Positions 35,082 to 46,600 of a DNA stretch of 64,000 nucleotides are shown one piece after another (position 1 is the first letter of the stretch; each line of letters starts with the position of its first letter). The notes under the pieces are model-generated. The model was not told the DNA's origin. It worked only from the letters and a program-made list of their open reading frames with translations, and did no database searches. Position numbers and translations under genes: made by a program. This stretch comes from Roridomyces roridus (lineage: Eukaryota > Basidiomycota > Agaricomycetes > Agaricales > Mycenaceae), in the NCBI GenBank assembly GCA_029378245.1, contig JARKIF010000009.1, positions 1,798,001 to 1,862,000 on the forward strand, written 5' to 3'.

Positions 35082-35908
35082 ATGCCTTCTATCGCTCGCT
35101 CCATTCTTCTCGCCGTATACGCGTCTTTCTTCCTCGCCCTCACCGGTTTCTCGCCGGCGACGAGCAGCGCCCTCGCGTCGCCCCTTCCAGACACGAACTC
35201 GCCCAGATCCCTTCTCGCCGTTCGCATCGTGACCAAGCACACCGACACCGAGCTCATCGCGCGTATCCCTACCGCCATCTCGCCAGTGGTCGCGTCACCC
35301 GCCACGTCTCTCCATCCACGCCAGTCGTTTGAAAGTATCTCTGGCCCCGCTGCCAAGACCAGAAAGGCTGCCGACCACATGAGTAAGAGCGTCGTCCTGT
35401 TCCATCGTCTGATACTCATCGTTCGCAGGTGCCCTCGCCCAGCGTTCCCGCACCGAAAACGATGAAGCGTTCCAGCAGGCGTGTGCTGACGGCTTGACCG
35501 AATATTACGGCAGCTTCCAGGCGTTCCAGAAAGGTTTCAACGAGCTCGTGACCACGGACAAAGGCCTCTCCAACTTGAACAAGGGCGACCAGCTGGAGGA
35601 GTTGATCAAGACTGTCGTCAACGCCAACAAGGACGCGCTCACTGCTGTCACTGTCATCGTGGACAACGTGCCAATCGTTGGGCCTATCCTGGCACCCAGT
35701 GCGTGTTTCTTTGCTCGCTCATCTACGCGATATTGACTGTTCTGTAGTCGTCGCCGAACTCAAGTGCCTCGTCGACCTGATCCTCGACGCCACGGAGAAC
35801 ATCCTCGACGCGACGCTCAATGTCCTGGTTGTGATCCTCCACCAGTTGCTCGACCCATTCGGCCTCGGTGGACTGGTTGTCCTTTTGCAGGGCCTCGCAC
35901 TGTTGTAG
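35082..35908 (+). CDS. Secreted orphan protein, hydrophobic C-terminus
   Basis: I do not recognise the family. Three exons (35082-35382, 35429-35698, 35748-35908) give 243 residues. The N-terminus is a good signal peptide (RSILLAVYASFFLALTGFSPATSSALA). The middle is helical with AFQQACADGLTEYYGSFQAF and DKGLSNLNKGDQLEELIKT. The last part is a leucine/valine-rich amphipathic to hydrophobic region with an internal near-repeat (LILDATENILDATLNVLVV) and GLGGLVVLLQGLALL at the very end. Such small secreted alpha-helical proteins are common in Agaricomycetes; function unknown. TATA and CACGTG elements upstream suggest regulated, strong expression. All splice joints keep the frame. Confidence 0.72.
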
Positions 35909-36027
35909 ATTGCCTTTGGACTGTACCATACCTCTTGCATGTAGCACATACTATACCACCGCACACTGTATCAACTATTCACGAATACTATTGTAACCTG
36001 GAATAACATTTAAAAGTCCGACGACGC

Positions 36028-36784
36028 CTACTCCTCTTCCAGCCACCGAGCAGCCATAGGGCCGATGTACGGCAGCTGAAACCGTGCTAGACCGTTCTGC
36101 GCAGCGTCGAGATATGCTCGCGTTCTAAGCGGATTTAGTGGAAGGCGAAGGAGCAGCAAGATTACTGACGCCATGTATACTTGTGCCCCGATTAGCAGCA
36201 GCGTGAATATTGTGCGCATCCAGCCCGGAAAGTGGAGCAAAGATGCAAATATTCGGATGAGAACGAGCGGAGTCGTCAATAGAGCAGATTGGTAGGCTGG
36301 ACAGCAGGTCAAGGTCTGAGCAGTCATAGGACAATTGGGCGCACCATGGAAGCGGACATAGTCGTTCTGCGTCTCGATGATGAGGAGTGCAAGTGCTGCA
36401 GAACATCAGAGGGCGTTCTTGAAGGGTCCGGTAGCATACCCGAGATTGGACCAAGAACATAAGCGAATGCCGCCAAGAAATCGACGCGCAGTCCGTGTCG
36501 CGTTTCCCACTGGTTCTGCTGAGACTCTGCTTCTTCTATTGCTGCCAGACCGCCTGAAGCAGAGGCATTAAAGGTGGGTATTCCGCCAGATTGGTATGAT
36601 GTCTCGTTGGACGAGCTGTGAGCCGGGAACCATGGTCTTGCTGGTGCCTTGGATGATGAGCTTGCAGCAGTGGGGTCGTCCGGGGGAGGGGTCTGGCTGA
36701 TACTCAGAGTTGTATTTTATAGACGAGATTGTACAGACATACATATGCGGCAAATGAAGCAAAGTGGGAGGATGAGGAGGACAT
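36028..36784 (-). CDS. Small membrane protein, Tic20/DUF4870-like
   Basis: Integral membrane protein. The recognisable core is LAAFAYVLGPISALALLIIE, then TQNDYVRFHAYQSALLTTP, two more hydrophobic segments (IFTLLLIGAQVYMA) and YLDAAQNGLARFQLPYIGPMAARWLEEE at the end. The pattern 'LGP-x-ALALLIIE-x-YVRFHAYQS' is that of the Tic20/DUF4870 family; function in fungi is not known to me. A Pro/Ser-rich leader precedes it. Introns after GPIS and RFH restore the frame. The first exon MSSSSSHFASFAAY ends near a splice site I could not fix (two possible acceptors about 36660-36680). Divergent from RPS24. Confidence 0.65.
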
Positions 36785-36918
36785 GGTGTAATGCCGAGCT
36801 CGGCTTGGCTGTGATGACCGCGTGGGAGCATCAGAGTAAGCAGCGATACAGTTTTGCTTTCCAGTCTCCTCCCATTTCTTTTTCTGCGCGCCGGGCCAGA
36901 CAACGTAGTCCCCTCAAG
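36785..36918. promoter_or_regulatory. Divergent intergenic region (DUF4870-like / RPS24)
   Basis: 134 bp between opposed start codons. The plus strand has a pyrimidine-rich run (ttttgctttccagtctcctcc) before the RPS24 ATG, usual for ribosomal protein promoters and leaders. Confidence 0.5.
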
Positions 36919-37500
36919 ATGGTTGGCCATTCTATCTCGTCGTACCAGCCGCCCTTGCTCACCTGCAACCCACACAGGCCGATAGCTCTGCACCCATTAC
37001 CCTGCGCACGCGCAAATTCATCACCAACCGCCTCCTCGCCCGCCGTCAATTCGTCCTCGATGTCCTCCACCCCTCCCGTCCGAACGTCTCCAAGGCCGAG
37101 CTCTCCGAGAAACTCGCCGCTCTGTACAAGACGGACAAAAACCGCGTCGTCACCTTTGGTTTCCGGACACAGTTTGGTGGTGGACGGAGCACCGGCTTTG
37201 CTCTGATTTACGACGATGAGGCGTCCCAGAAAAAGTTCGAGCCTAAATACAGGCTGGTTCGCGTGCGTGTTGGGTCTCTTTTACTCGCGTGCATTCCTGC
37301 TCACGTCCATCATTCCAGTCTGGCCTTGCCGCCAAGGTCGACAAGCCTTCACGCAAACTGCGGAAGGAGCGGAAGAACCGGGCCAAGAAGGTGCGCCCTC
37401 TGCTTTTTCTTTCGTGTGGACCCGACACTGACTCGAACTTGACTCACAGTTCCGCGGCACCAAAAAGAGCAAGGCTGCCGATGCGCCCAAGAAGAAGTAG
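36919..37500 (+). CDS. RPS24: 40S ribosomal protein S24
   Basis: Small-subunit ribosomal protein. The first exon contributes only the ATG; after a 56-bp intron (36922-36977) the protein continues [20 protein letters not shown], then [40 protein letters not shown], and [20 protein letters not shown]. Two more introns (37263-37318, 37391-37449) lead to the lysine-rich end [16 protein letters not shown]. Total 136 residues, the usual length. An intron directly after the start codon is common in fungal ribosomal protein genes. Confidence 0.97.
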
Positions 37501-37674
37501 ACGATGCTTCTTGTTGGTTTCTCGCTGGGGTTGTCTACCGCCGAAAATTAGGACACTGTATGCCATCCCTCCAATACATGCTTTCATGTCCTTGCTTTCC
37601 CGAAAACATTCATTATGCGAAAACAAAAAGTACATGGGTATTGATAGAGTGAATGGTGAATATGCCCGACAGCG

Positions 37675-39151
37675 CTAGAACCCCGACTTCTTGTGTATGA
37701 TATCTGGATCTTCTTGGTACTCCTCAGCCGAGACCCACATCTGAACAACGTTTAGAAGAACCGGGCACCAAAAACATAATCGACGCGCACCTTCTTGAAC
37801 GTGTTGAGACCAGCGAGAATAGAACCGCCAATCCAGGTCGAATATTTACGCTCTGGTGGGGCGTATATTCTGATCTTCACGTCCTTGAGCGAGAGTTTCT
37901 TGACTTCGTTCAGCAGGCGATCGCCAAAGCCTTCCGAATCGTCAGCACGAGAGGAAGAACGACATGACACGACCGACCTCTACATAGCGTGCTGCCGCCG
38001 CTGAGAACGATATTCGAGAAGAGGGACTTGCGCAAATCCAGATCCACGCGGTTGATCGAGTCGACGACGACCTGGTGGACGCCAGCATATTCTTGTCCAA
38101 TCAACTCGGGATTAAACAGAATCTCTGGGGCCCGGAAGCGCTCAGCGCCAAGCTGCCACAAGGATGAGGGTCCAGGAACTCGAATTCTAGCAAAACGGCG
38201 TACCTGGACAACGTTTCCGTCGGGTAACCTGAACTCTTCCGTCCGTCCCTGTGCATCCTTCTCTTCCTTCGATGGGTTGAGAGCAACATAACAACACTTT
38301 TCTTTGATCGTCCGCACTACCTCGCGCTCCGCCGTCGTGTGCAGGTGGTGGCCAGATTTACGAAGCAGCAGTTGTAGGTGGTCCGTGACGTCTCTGTGTA
38401 ATCGTCGGATTCCGACGCGTAATTGAAACGCAGATGCCCACCTTCCTGCTACGTCTACTCGCCGGATTGCGTGCGGCATGGAAAAGCCCTCGAATACAGG
38501 GACCGCATGTGTTACACCGTCGCCCGAGTCGATCACGATACCAGTCGTTCGTCCGGAGGAATACAATGATAATACGGCCTGCACCGAGGTGAACAAAGCA
38601 GGGACATTGAACGTGTCAAAGAATATTTGCGCCGCAACGTCTCGGTTACTCCGCGGGTTGAGTGGTGCCTCTGTTAACAGTACGGGGTGCTAGAGATCGT
38701 CATTAGGTCGCCAAGGGAGGATTAGTAGGTAAAGCACCTCTTCACTAAGCGTCCCAAGTTCCTCCGCGTAGACCCAATTCCATATACGCTCCATATCGTC
38801 CCAGTCTGTAACGATGCCGTGTTCCATGGGATATTTGATTTTGAGGAGGCCACGGAATTCTTGAGCCTTCTTTCCGATAAATGTGTCGCCCTCGAGGGCA
38901 CCGGCCATGACGCGAACATGCTTTGGACGCCCAACACTACCATGTCTGAACGCTGCACGAAATAGAGAATGGAGGTACCCTACAAAGATGGAAAGAAACA
39001 TTTCGGATGGTCCTGCCCCGCGAAACCAGCCTTGATAGTACCAGAACCCTGTGGCCAGGTATTAGTTTCGTGGCAGAATGAGATGAGGCATTTGTACGTT
39101 GTCGATTACCACCGGCTGGTTGGTCAGGACATCGTCGAATTCAGCAGACAT
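37675..39151 (-). CDS. ARP1: Actin-related protein 1 (centractin), dynactin complex
   Basis: Forms the short filament of dynactin, the dynein cofactor needed for nuclear and vesicle transport. Start [18 protein letters not shown] joins over a 49-bp intron to [16 protein letters not shown] (nucleotide-binding loop), then [94 protein letters not shown] and the end [21 protein letters not shown] at TAG 37675. These blocks match ARP1 rather than conventional actin. Introns are short. Start codons of this gene and the plus-strand membrane protein are 71 bp apart. Confidence 0.94.
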
Positions 39152-39222
39152 GGACGCGAGGTGGAAAAAGAAAGCAAAGACGCGTCCGCGTTTGTTTCAA
39201 TTTGCGCAACGCCTCTCATTCA
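39152..39222. promoter_or_regulatory. Short divergent intergenic region (ARP1 / Cys-rich membrane protein)
   Basis: 71 bp between opposed start codons, necessarily shared. No clear core element. Confidence 0.5.
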
Positions 39223-39945
39223 ATGACCACATTTATTCGCTGGCTCTTGCTCTTTTCTGCTCTTGTTACTGTCAATGCCGCTCTTCACAAATGGGAGGCG
39301 ACCAATTTCTGCAAATGTGCGCCCTCGCAAGCACTCGAAACACGGAATTCATCGCATTAACCAGGCATCTGCTTCGGCGCCAACTACACGATTCTCCACC
39401 TTGACGCACCGGACACACCAAATCAACCCTGTCTCTCGTGTACGAAGCAATGGTGTCTAAACCAGAATCTACCGGTACAACAACGGCAACAGGCTAGTCT
39501 CCCTAGCTCAACTCTCTACAGATATGTCGCGGAGCTTCCATTGGGGACATTAATCCCGACACTGCGACTGGGAAAGAGGGGGACGTGGAGGCTCGCTGCT
39601 TTCGTACGTGACACCAGGTCAACGGTGCTTGTGGTCTCATATATGCAGAACGCGACTCGCCCCGAGACCAACTGGTCGTGACTATATTTCTCTTGACCGT
39701 CTTCGGGCTGCTGCTGGGCGCAGGAGTCAAGAGTCGAATGGTCAAGGCGGGCTTTACGGATACTCAGATCCCTTGGGACGCTGGCCGCAGATGGTGGGAT
39801 GTAAGCGACCTGCGTTCTGTCCCCTTTCTCGCACTGACATTTTCAGTCATGGACACCCGGTCAGGGAGGTCTACCGCGGTTCGGACGGAGCGCACCGCGA
39901 GACGAAATAAGGATGGGAGAGTATGCACCAGTCCGAGATTCGTAG
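39223..39945 (+). CDS. Cys-rich single-pass membrane protein of unknown function
   Basis: Five exons (39223-39316, 39365-39474, 39522-39603, 39649-39800, 39847-39945) give 178 residues. A signal peptide (IRWLLLFSALVTVNAALH) leads into a short lumenal domain with nine cysteines: FCKCICFG, CLSCTKQWCLNQ, ICRGA and EARCFQRDSP. One membrane segment follows (QLVVTIFLLTVFGLLLGAG) and then a basic cytosolic tail with WDAGRRWWDSWTPGQGG. I think I recall similar conserved proteins in other mushrooms but know no name or function. Type I topology is inferred. The lumenal cysteines suggest disulfides or metal binding. Confidence 0.75.
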
Positions 39946-39982
39946 CAGTTTGTACCAATACCATTTGTATTCGTACCACAAC

Positions 39983-40397
39983 ATGGGTTCACTATGCTCC
40001 AAGGCGTCCTCGTATGAAGGTTCGAGTCCATTGCGCTACTTGGCAGATTCCATTGCGCTTATGCCGTCTGTCTGAAGGCGGGCACACTGTACTGGGGTCT
40101 TCCGCGGACGGCCCACCACCTGCAAGGCCCGAGGACCCCCGAACAGCGATGTTACAGGCGGCAGAGGCTCGATTGCAGGCGGTGAGTGTCCTGGTTGACC
40201 CAAGACCACGCATCCGAGCTGAGCTTCCTGGCAGAACAAGTCCAGGGGTGCCCCGAGGCAAGGCGCTCTGGCTGAGCAGGCAGCCAAGCCGTTGAAGAGG
40301 GAACCCGAGCCGAGACAAGAGGAGAGACTGGTGGTGAGCAATACGTCTTCACAGGGCACTCTGGGCACTCATTCGGGCTGCCATATAGTGGGACTGA
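39983..40397 (+). CDS. Small SVIP-like p97/Cdc48-interacting protein (putative)
   Basis: Four short exons (39983-40019, 40078-40181, 40235-40333, 40389-40397) give an 82-residue protein. It starts MGSLCS, fitting N-myristoylation (MGxxxS) with a nearby palmitoylatable Cys, then GGHTVLGSS, a Pro-rich linker, and the helix PRTAMLQAAEARLQANKSRG. The helix contains R-x5-A-A-x2-R, the VCP-interacting motif of SVIP and gp78, in the same place as in SVIP. A basic/acidic tail ends EERLVWD; the last exon codes only W, D and stop. By analogy it would sit on ER or vacuole membranes and recruit Cdc48. It lies 37 bp after the stop of the Cys-rich membrane protein gene. Function is inferred from motif and size; splicing joins are all in frame. 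Confidence 0.72.
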
Positions 40398-40464
40398 GTA
40401 GTAGGGGACATCAAATTAAACATGTAGTAATTCAACCTTTCTTCTTCGCATCATTCCATGTCGA

Positions 40465-41588
40465 ATGCCTGACGACTCCGAGTCGCACAAGATACTGTGG
40501 AAAAGACACGAGAATCGACCAGACAATTATGTATCGCCGTCCTTTCTCAAATCTTTGCGCACGAATGGTAGCAGCTCACAGCGAACCTCGACCTCTTCTT
40601 TCTCACGCGATTCTAGACAACTTCAGACCGTACACCTACTGGCCGCTCGTCCTCCTTGCCTGTGCATTGACCCAGCACCTCGCGACCATCTTCATCTTTG
40701 TCTCGGTCTTTGTACGACTGAAAGAGAATTACCTGAACCCGCGCATTCTCGTTTGGACATCAGTCGGCTGCTTTTTAACAGGCTATCTCTTCTGGGAACT
40801 CCTTGACCGGACAGGCCTCAGCCACGAGCATCGGCGTGCCAATCGTAGGTTGCCCTCGAGTTGGGGTCCCCATTATAATCACCTCGCAGGCGTCAAGGCC
40901 TTGAAGTCGTCCATTTTAATATTTCTCGCCCTCATGTCCTTGTCCCCGGTTCTCAGAACTCTGACCGCAGCAACCTCGTCGGACTCTATCTGGGCCCTAT
41001 CAGCCACTCTGTTTGCCCTCAACGCTCTTCTCGCGGACTATAGCTCGCTTTCTCCATTCAACGCGGTGGTCCACGAGAGGTCCGTCCACCGCTACAAACT
41101 CTGTATCAGGCTTTAACCGTTTCAGAATAGGCTCACCTCGGTACTATCCATGAATGCCGCTATTTCAGCGTCCGTGGTCCTCGCGTCGCGCTTGGCCAAC
41201 GATGTGGCGGTATTCGCCCTCATCCTATTCTCGGTCCAAGCGTTCGCTCTATTCCCTCGACTGCGCCACCGGCTAGGGGTGAGTGTACGATACCTCTTCC
41301 TACGAGCATCTAATGCCGCATTCAGTCATGCCCGCCGGTTTTTCAAGTCGCATTCACCTTGATTCTCTCCTGTCTTTCCATCATCGTCACCATGCCGCTC
41401 TCGCGCACCGTTACTTGGATTTACTCTGCTGTGCAATTTGGAGTGACTTTTCTCGCCCCAGCGGTCCTTGTTTGGGCACAAAAGTTTAAAAAGTACGTCC
41501 GTCATTCTACCGCACGCAGGAATGTCCTTACGATACTCGCAGTGAAATCCGGGGACCATGGGACGTGGCGATACCCAAAGTTAACTGA
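40465..41588 (+). CDS. GPI2: GPI-GlcNAc transferase subunit GPI2 (PIG-C)
   Basis: Membrane subunit of the complex that adds GlcNAc to phosphatidylinositol at the start of GPI-anchor synthesis on the ER. Opening ESHKILWKRHENRPDNYVSP and SFLKSLRTN joins over a 49-bp intron (40568-40616) to DNFRPYTYWPLVLLACALTQ, then HLATIFIFVSVFVRL and further hydrophobic segments; an intron at 41080-41130 joins HE to RLTSVLSMNAAISASVVLAS. The end is KFKNEIRGPWDVAIPKVN, a family signature, with TGA at 41586-41588. Five exons, all frames kept. Start at the first ATG of the frame. Confidence 0.95.
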
Positions 41589-41776
41589 TCGTGTGCAGAT
41601 TCGATCCATCAAGTAATTACATTGAAAGCGAATGGGTACCAAGATAGCAAGACAATATACAGGCTATGATACACTATGAAACAGGCGGGTGGGCGACGCA
41701 GATTAAGATGTGTAAGTTCTACAATGTTCAAAACAACCAGGTTCTCTGTCCGTCCCGAGCCGAGGGATCCACCACG

Positions 41777-43164
41777 TCATGATTCGTCACTCTCCTCCGT
41801 TCGCTGCCTCTTCGAACTAGACGGCACCCCCATTTCGATGCCTCGCGCTTCCAGCACGTCGAACGCTGTCTTGGCTGGTCCGTCAGCTGTCTTTTTAGTT
41901 CGCGCTCGTGTCCTTCGCAGCGCCCCAAAAGCCTGTGCCTTAATGACAGCGAGGGTTCCCGAAAGAGGGGGTGCGCCGGAAGGAGAGGTCGAACGCGAGT
42001 GGGCTGCAAGCACCGAACCACGGCGTCGACGAGAATGGGAGATCGAGTCTCCGTCGCTGTGAGGCGAGCCACTGTCGCTGATGGCGAGCGGAGGGAGAAT
42101 GGACATGGGACGATCACCCGCCGAGGAATCGGCTCTGCGGCTTCCTAGTCTGTATCGCACGGCGTCACTGCCGGGACCAGACAAGGACACCTCCGCATGA
42201 AGATCGGGACGGGGATTCGAGTTGCGGCGATACTCGAATTCGGTTCGCTCACCGCCGTCTGGAAAGGTGAATTGGAACGGGGTCGTCATGGACGCGGAGG
42301 AAGAAGGAGCAGTGCTGGTTGGGGACATGGATCGGCTGCCTGGAAAGACGTATGGCGCCGAGTCTAGACTGCTCACGGGCACTTTGTGGTCTTCGCTATA
42401 CCGCGTGGAAAAGGAGGTGACGGAGAGTTCCGACGAGTTGAGCGACGGAGACTCGGTGAAACTCGGGGAGTTGTTGGAATGGGTGCTGGGAGAGGGACCG
42501 GATTCTGCGCTTTGCGACCAAGCGTGATCGCGGTGGCCATACGAATATGACCCGTATTTGGCGCGATGGGCCAGAGCGTGGGGCGAGGAGTCGCTGGCGT
42601 CGGCTGCGTAGGACAAGGACGGGGAGTGGGTATAGCTGCCAGCAGCATTGTACGGCCCGTTGCAAATGGCCCGATCGTCATGCGATCCGTAGGCCATGTG
42701 CTCGGAACTGTACAACTGGGACGAACCAATGTTGCCGTTGAGGATCGGCTGGGGAAGGGGAGGCAGTTCGTCGTTCTCGCCGCCGCTCTTTCTTTGCCAA
42801 AGGGCTCGCCAGAACTTTTCGCGCTCGCGATACTCGTGTCGTAGACCGGCGTTTTGTTGGCGCAGCTCCTGAGCTTCAGAGCGGGCTTCGCGACAAGAGT
42901 CCTGGAGTTGCAAAACGACGCTCTCTAGACTCGTCACTGACGACAAAAGCTAAGCTTGATCGCAAAAATAGATAGAAAACCGCGTACCGGTCTCTTCAAG
43001 CGTAGCTATGTAATTCGCTCTACAAGCCGGAGGTTAAAAATCTTCTCTGATCGTTCAAGCCCATACGCGTACCTGCGCGCCCGAAAAGCAGCCTGAGCGT
43101 CCGCATTCTTTTTCTTCCTGAGAGCAATGTCGGCCGCTCGTTCTGCCTCGGTGTTTTTGGGCAT
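41777..43164 (-). CDS. bZIP transcription factor
   Basis: DNA-binding protein. First exon MPKNTEAERAADIALRKKKN continues ADAQAAFRARR, the basic region with its N-x2-A-A-x2-F-R signature; two short introns lead to ANYIATLEETVTSLESVVLQL and the heptad leucine/valine zipper (about 45 residues in). The rest (about 340 residues) is Ser/Pro/Tyr-rich and disordered, with a basic RRTRARTKK stretch near the end and EESDES at the C-terminus. The basic region resembles fungal PAP1/Yap-like and GCN4-related factors only loosely, so I give no symbol. Upstream lies a 478-bp gap with a TATA box. Confidence 0.88.
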
Positions 43165-43642
43165 GGTGGGGATTAAGGAGAGAATTATTCGTAGGGTATT
43201 TACGCGCTGGTTCAAGTTGGAGGCGTGGCGTGAAAGCGGGAACGTGTCCGAAGGCGTGGGGCGGATAGAGATGCGGATATTAAGCGCGCTACGTTCTGAA
43301 TGGCAGCAAACCAACGCGTCGAGATCGAGAAGGAGAGAGACCACAGTCCAAAGACGCGAGCAGAAACGCGGAAAGGAGTTGTGGAGCGCGACCAGTACGA
43401 AGAAGAGGCAAAGGAGCGGGCATGGGTCGTCCTTTTATAAGCATGGTAGGAAGAGGAATCTCGAACCCGGCCACGAGGAGGGCGCTTTTTTCCAAGCCGC
43501 GGCCTTCAGTTTTGATAACTTAAGATTGTGGGTGGCGCCTCGCATTCTCGAAGGTTGCTGTCAGGACTGAGGCACAAAGACAACAAACAACAAGAACAAA
43601 ATTCTTTTCAAATTCCACGGAGTGACGGAGCTAGGGGCGTTT
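43165..43642. other. Intergenic, 478 bp, upstream of the bZIP gene
   Basis: Same-strand gap between the APC4 stop and the bZIP start. It holds the bZIP promoter and a 5' UTR of perhaps 200-240 nt. Open frames on either strand here have no support. Confidence 0.5.
43431..43440 (-). promoter_or_regulatory. TATA box of the bZIP gene
   Basis: On the minus strand TTATAAAAGG, about 270 bp before the ATG at 43164. The distance implies a long leader, as often found in regulated bZIP genes. Confidence 0.5.
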
Positions 43643-46600
43643 TCACTCATCTCCATCCTCTCCTTCCGCGTCTGCCTCGAGATCGAGCGTTTCCATGTTC
43701 GTACCCTGTCCATCAAGCACACACGCCACCCTCCTTCCAACACGACCGTTCAGCGCCATCGACACAGGTCCAGATCCGCCATATGCCAATTCTCGCCGTC
43801 CCTTAATCGACAGCGGTATCGAGGCAAGCTGGAATCAACCATCAGCACATGCCCCAGGCCGCTGCGGGTGAAATCTACCTGGCCTTGTTCCCAGAGTTCC
43901 ATTGCCCGCCGCATCAAATCTTCCCGTGTGGATGTACTTACATACTCGCCGGCCTGCAGCTCTTGGTACTCGAGTTGGCTGTAGTCCATTGTCGCTATAA
44001 CCGCTCCCCCTAATCACGATCAGCAAGGGCTTGTATACGCTGTCTTCAAGCCTACCGGGCTCATTACGAATCCGGTAAACAATTACGAGGGACGCGTCGT
44101 CGAAGAATTGGGTGTCCAAGATCTCGAGATGAGCTGGCCCTGTCTGCGCTTCTTGTTCCGCGGGAAGCGTTCCATCGAGAAGCACAACGCCAACGGAGAG
44201 AGGCAATTGCGAAGGCGAAGGCTTACCGCCGAAGCGGACTCGTGCTAGACACACTAAACAGGAAGGTGCCCCTTGAGCTGTTGCCACGTCTCGAGGCAGA
44301 ATCAGCTCAACTCACAGAAGGTCCGATTTGGCGGAGCGTTTGAGATATACATTGCAAGATATTGCACATTTTCCTCGTCCTTTGCTCCGATCTAGGTATG
44401 GCAATCCAGTTCCTCGGGTTGATGAACGCACCTCGTTCTCAGCCAAAATCGTCCGGTCGCGGATGGAAATGGGCTCTGATGGTGCTGGCCTCACTTGGGT
44501 CGCCTGGCCGCTGCCCGAAACCAACGCAGAACGCGAGGTGGCTCCGGCTGCACCGTCGAACACTCGCTGACATTTCGAGGCTAACTCCTGCACTAGGGCA
44601 TCGAGGTTTCGATCCAGATGATTTAATTCATTTTGCGTGGTAGTCTAGCAAATATTAGCTAGACGGAAAAAAAGAAATACTTTCCACGCACCACTTGCCA
44701 CTTGGTCTGACCGACTGCGGCCCAAGCTTGTTCGATCGCAGTGTGGAGATCGGGGCTACCATCCACGATGCCGAGTTCTCGCGTGTTGAATTGAGGGACG
44801 GGCCCCATGAACCACTTATCCAAGGAACTGACGACCAAACCGGAAATCAGATAATTGTTCACCTCCAACACATCGTGACGAATCGAAGCATGAAAGTCGT
44901 TTGGTGCAGCAGCTGCGGCCGTTTCTGATACGCAAATGAGAAAGGGTCGGTGAGCCACCTATATCGAGCATACCGGCACGGAGCCATGTTATAAACTCTT
45001 TGAAACGGGACAGTTCCCGGCGAGCCACAGCAGCCAGCCAACTGGATATGAAGATTGCGCGGCTCGTTAGATCCAGGCACATCTCGAGGTCGTTAGTTGC
45101 AAGCTGGAATGGGGTGTATTGAGGCCTTTGCGAATCGATGAGAATCCGCCGCGGTCTGTAAGGATGACTCTTACAGTTGGGACCATCCGAAAACCTCTTC
45201 CAATACGAGATGAAGTCGTTGACATGCAGGTGCGACCCGTTTTTCAGAAAAGTCGCGCAACTTGACGAGGGCTTCTGTGACTGACGTTTCCCACTTTTGA
45301 ATGCCCTGGCGGAATGTCAGCGACTCGACGGGTAAACAGACGATGTCCACACACTCTCTCGCTCATCTGCTCACTGCTGCCGAGAAAATCCGACAGGGTT
45401 TCCGAAGCTCGGCTAGTCAGTAGAAGACAAGTAAGATCGAGGATGGCGGTCGGGTCCTGCTCTGAAAAAAAGTCGGGAAAAGGAAGAATGCAATGGAAGG
45501 ACATACGACCAAACTGCTCCCTTTGCCTAGTCTCCAAAGCTAATATCCACTTGGGACCCAGCTCTCGAGCGCCGCTGAGACTTTCTGAACCAAACCAAAC
45601 GGCTCGCATCTCTTTGATGACCCTGGTGCAGTACCATACCAGCTCCCGGGCGCTCGAAGACAGCCGCGCCATATCTCGTATCTCGCGGTCGCCGAGCATG
45701 GGAAGCTGAACATACACGGGAGGCAGACATGTGAAGCCGTTGCTGTCCTGAGGGTGAACAAAGAAGATGGGCCGCTTTGGGTGCTTGATTAACGAGGTGA
45801 TGGCCGCGCGAGAACCAAGAGATATACAGCCCAAGCCATAACTTCCGTCGAGAAAACCATGGATTTGGCCAACATCGTCCGCGATGACGAGAATGCTATC
45901 CACGTTGGCGTCGTCCGCAACATCGTTGATAGGGTCAAGCGGCTTGGTGGAGGAACTCATGGAGGCGACTCTCGGGTCAAGGTTCAATGTTGGCCAGTTC
46001 TTGATTACATCCGGCACGGACGACCGGGGGTTGGATCTCGTGTGCGAGCCTTGAAATGCGAAAAGATCAGTCGCACTAGGACACCTTGAGTATGTATAGT
46101 ACTACTGGGCCATGTGTACTCACGTGAGTTTCTGGGATTCTTCCTGCAAACTGTCCAGCAGCGGCAGTGTTCGAAGAATGGAATGAGACGTCCCGGGCTT
46201 GAAAGTGAATTAAATACGATGCTTGTGAAACGAGAATTCAACGCACAATCAAGCCATTCCGCTTCAAGATATCGGGTATGGCCTTGACGGTGAAGCTCTT
46301 TTCAGTCTTGAACCACCAAATGTCTGTGATTCGTGAGGACGCGTCGGACGAAACTGACACAGCAAGGGTGCGTTCTTCGTGACCGTCTTGAACAGAGTGC
46401 AGCGTAACTCGAGGAGGGTCATGGGCGACAGCTATGCTCTGTCCATCAGGACTCCACGCGATGCCGACGATCTGCTCGCTGCTCTTGTCGTCAGTGCCAA
46501 CGTCTACCTCCCAGGTTTTGGTGCCCTGCATCTTCCAGAGACTCATGCGATCTCGGCCGCCGAGCCGAGAAATGAGGACGAGCAAGTCTTTGTCTGGACA

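Noticed and set aside
43166..43570. Plus-strand open frame opposite the bZIP promoter (MSAARSASVFLGM...)
   Set aside because: It is antisense to bZIP exon 1, very Arg-rich in the way of chance frames, and has no family signal.
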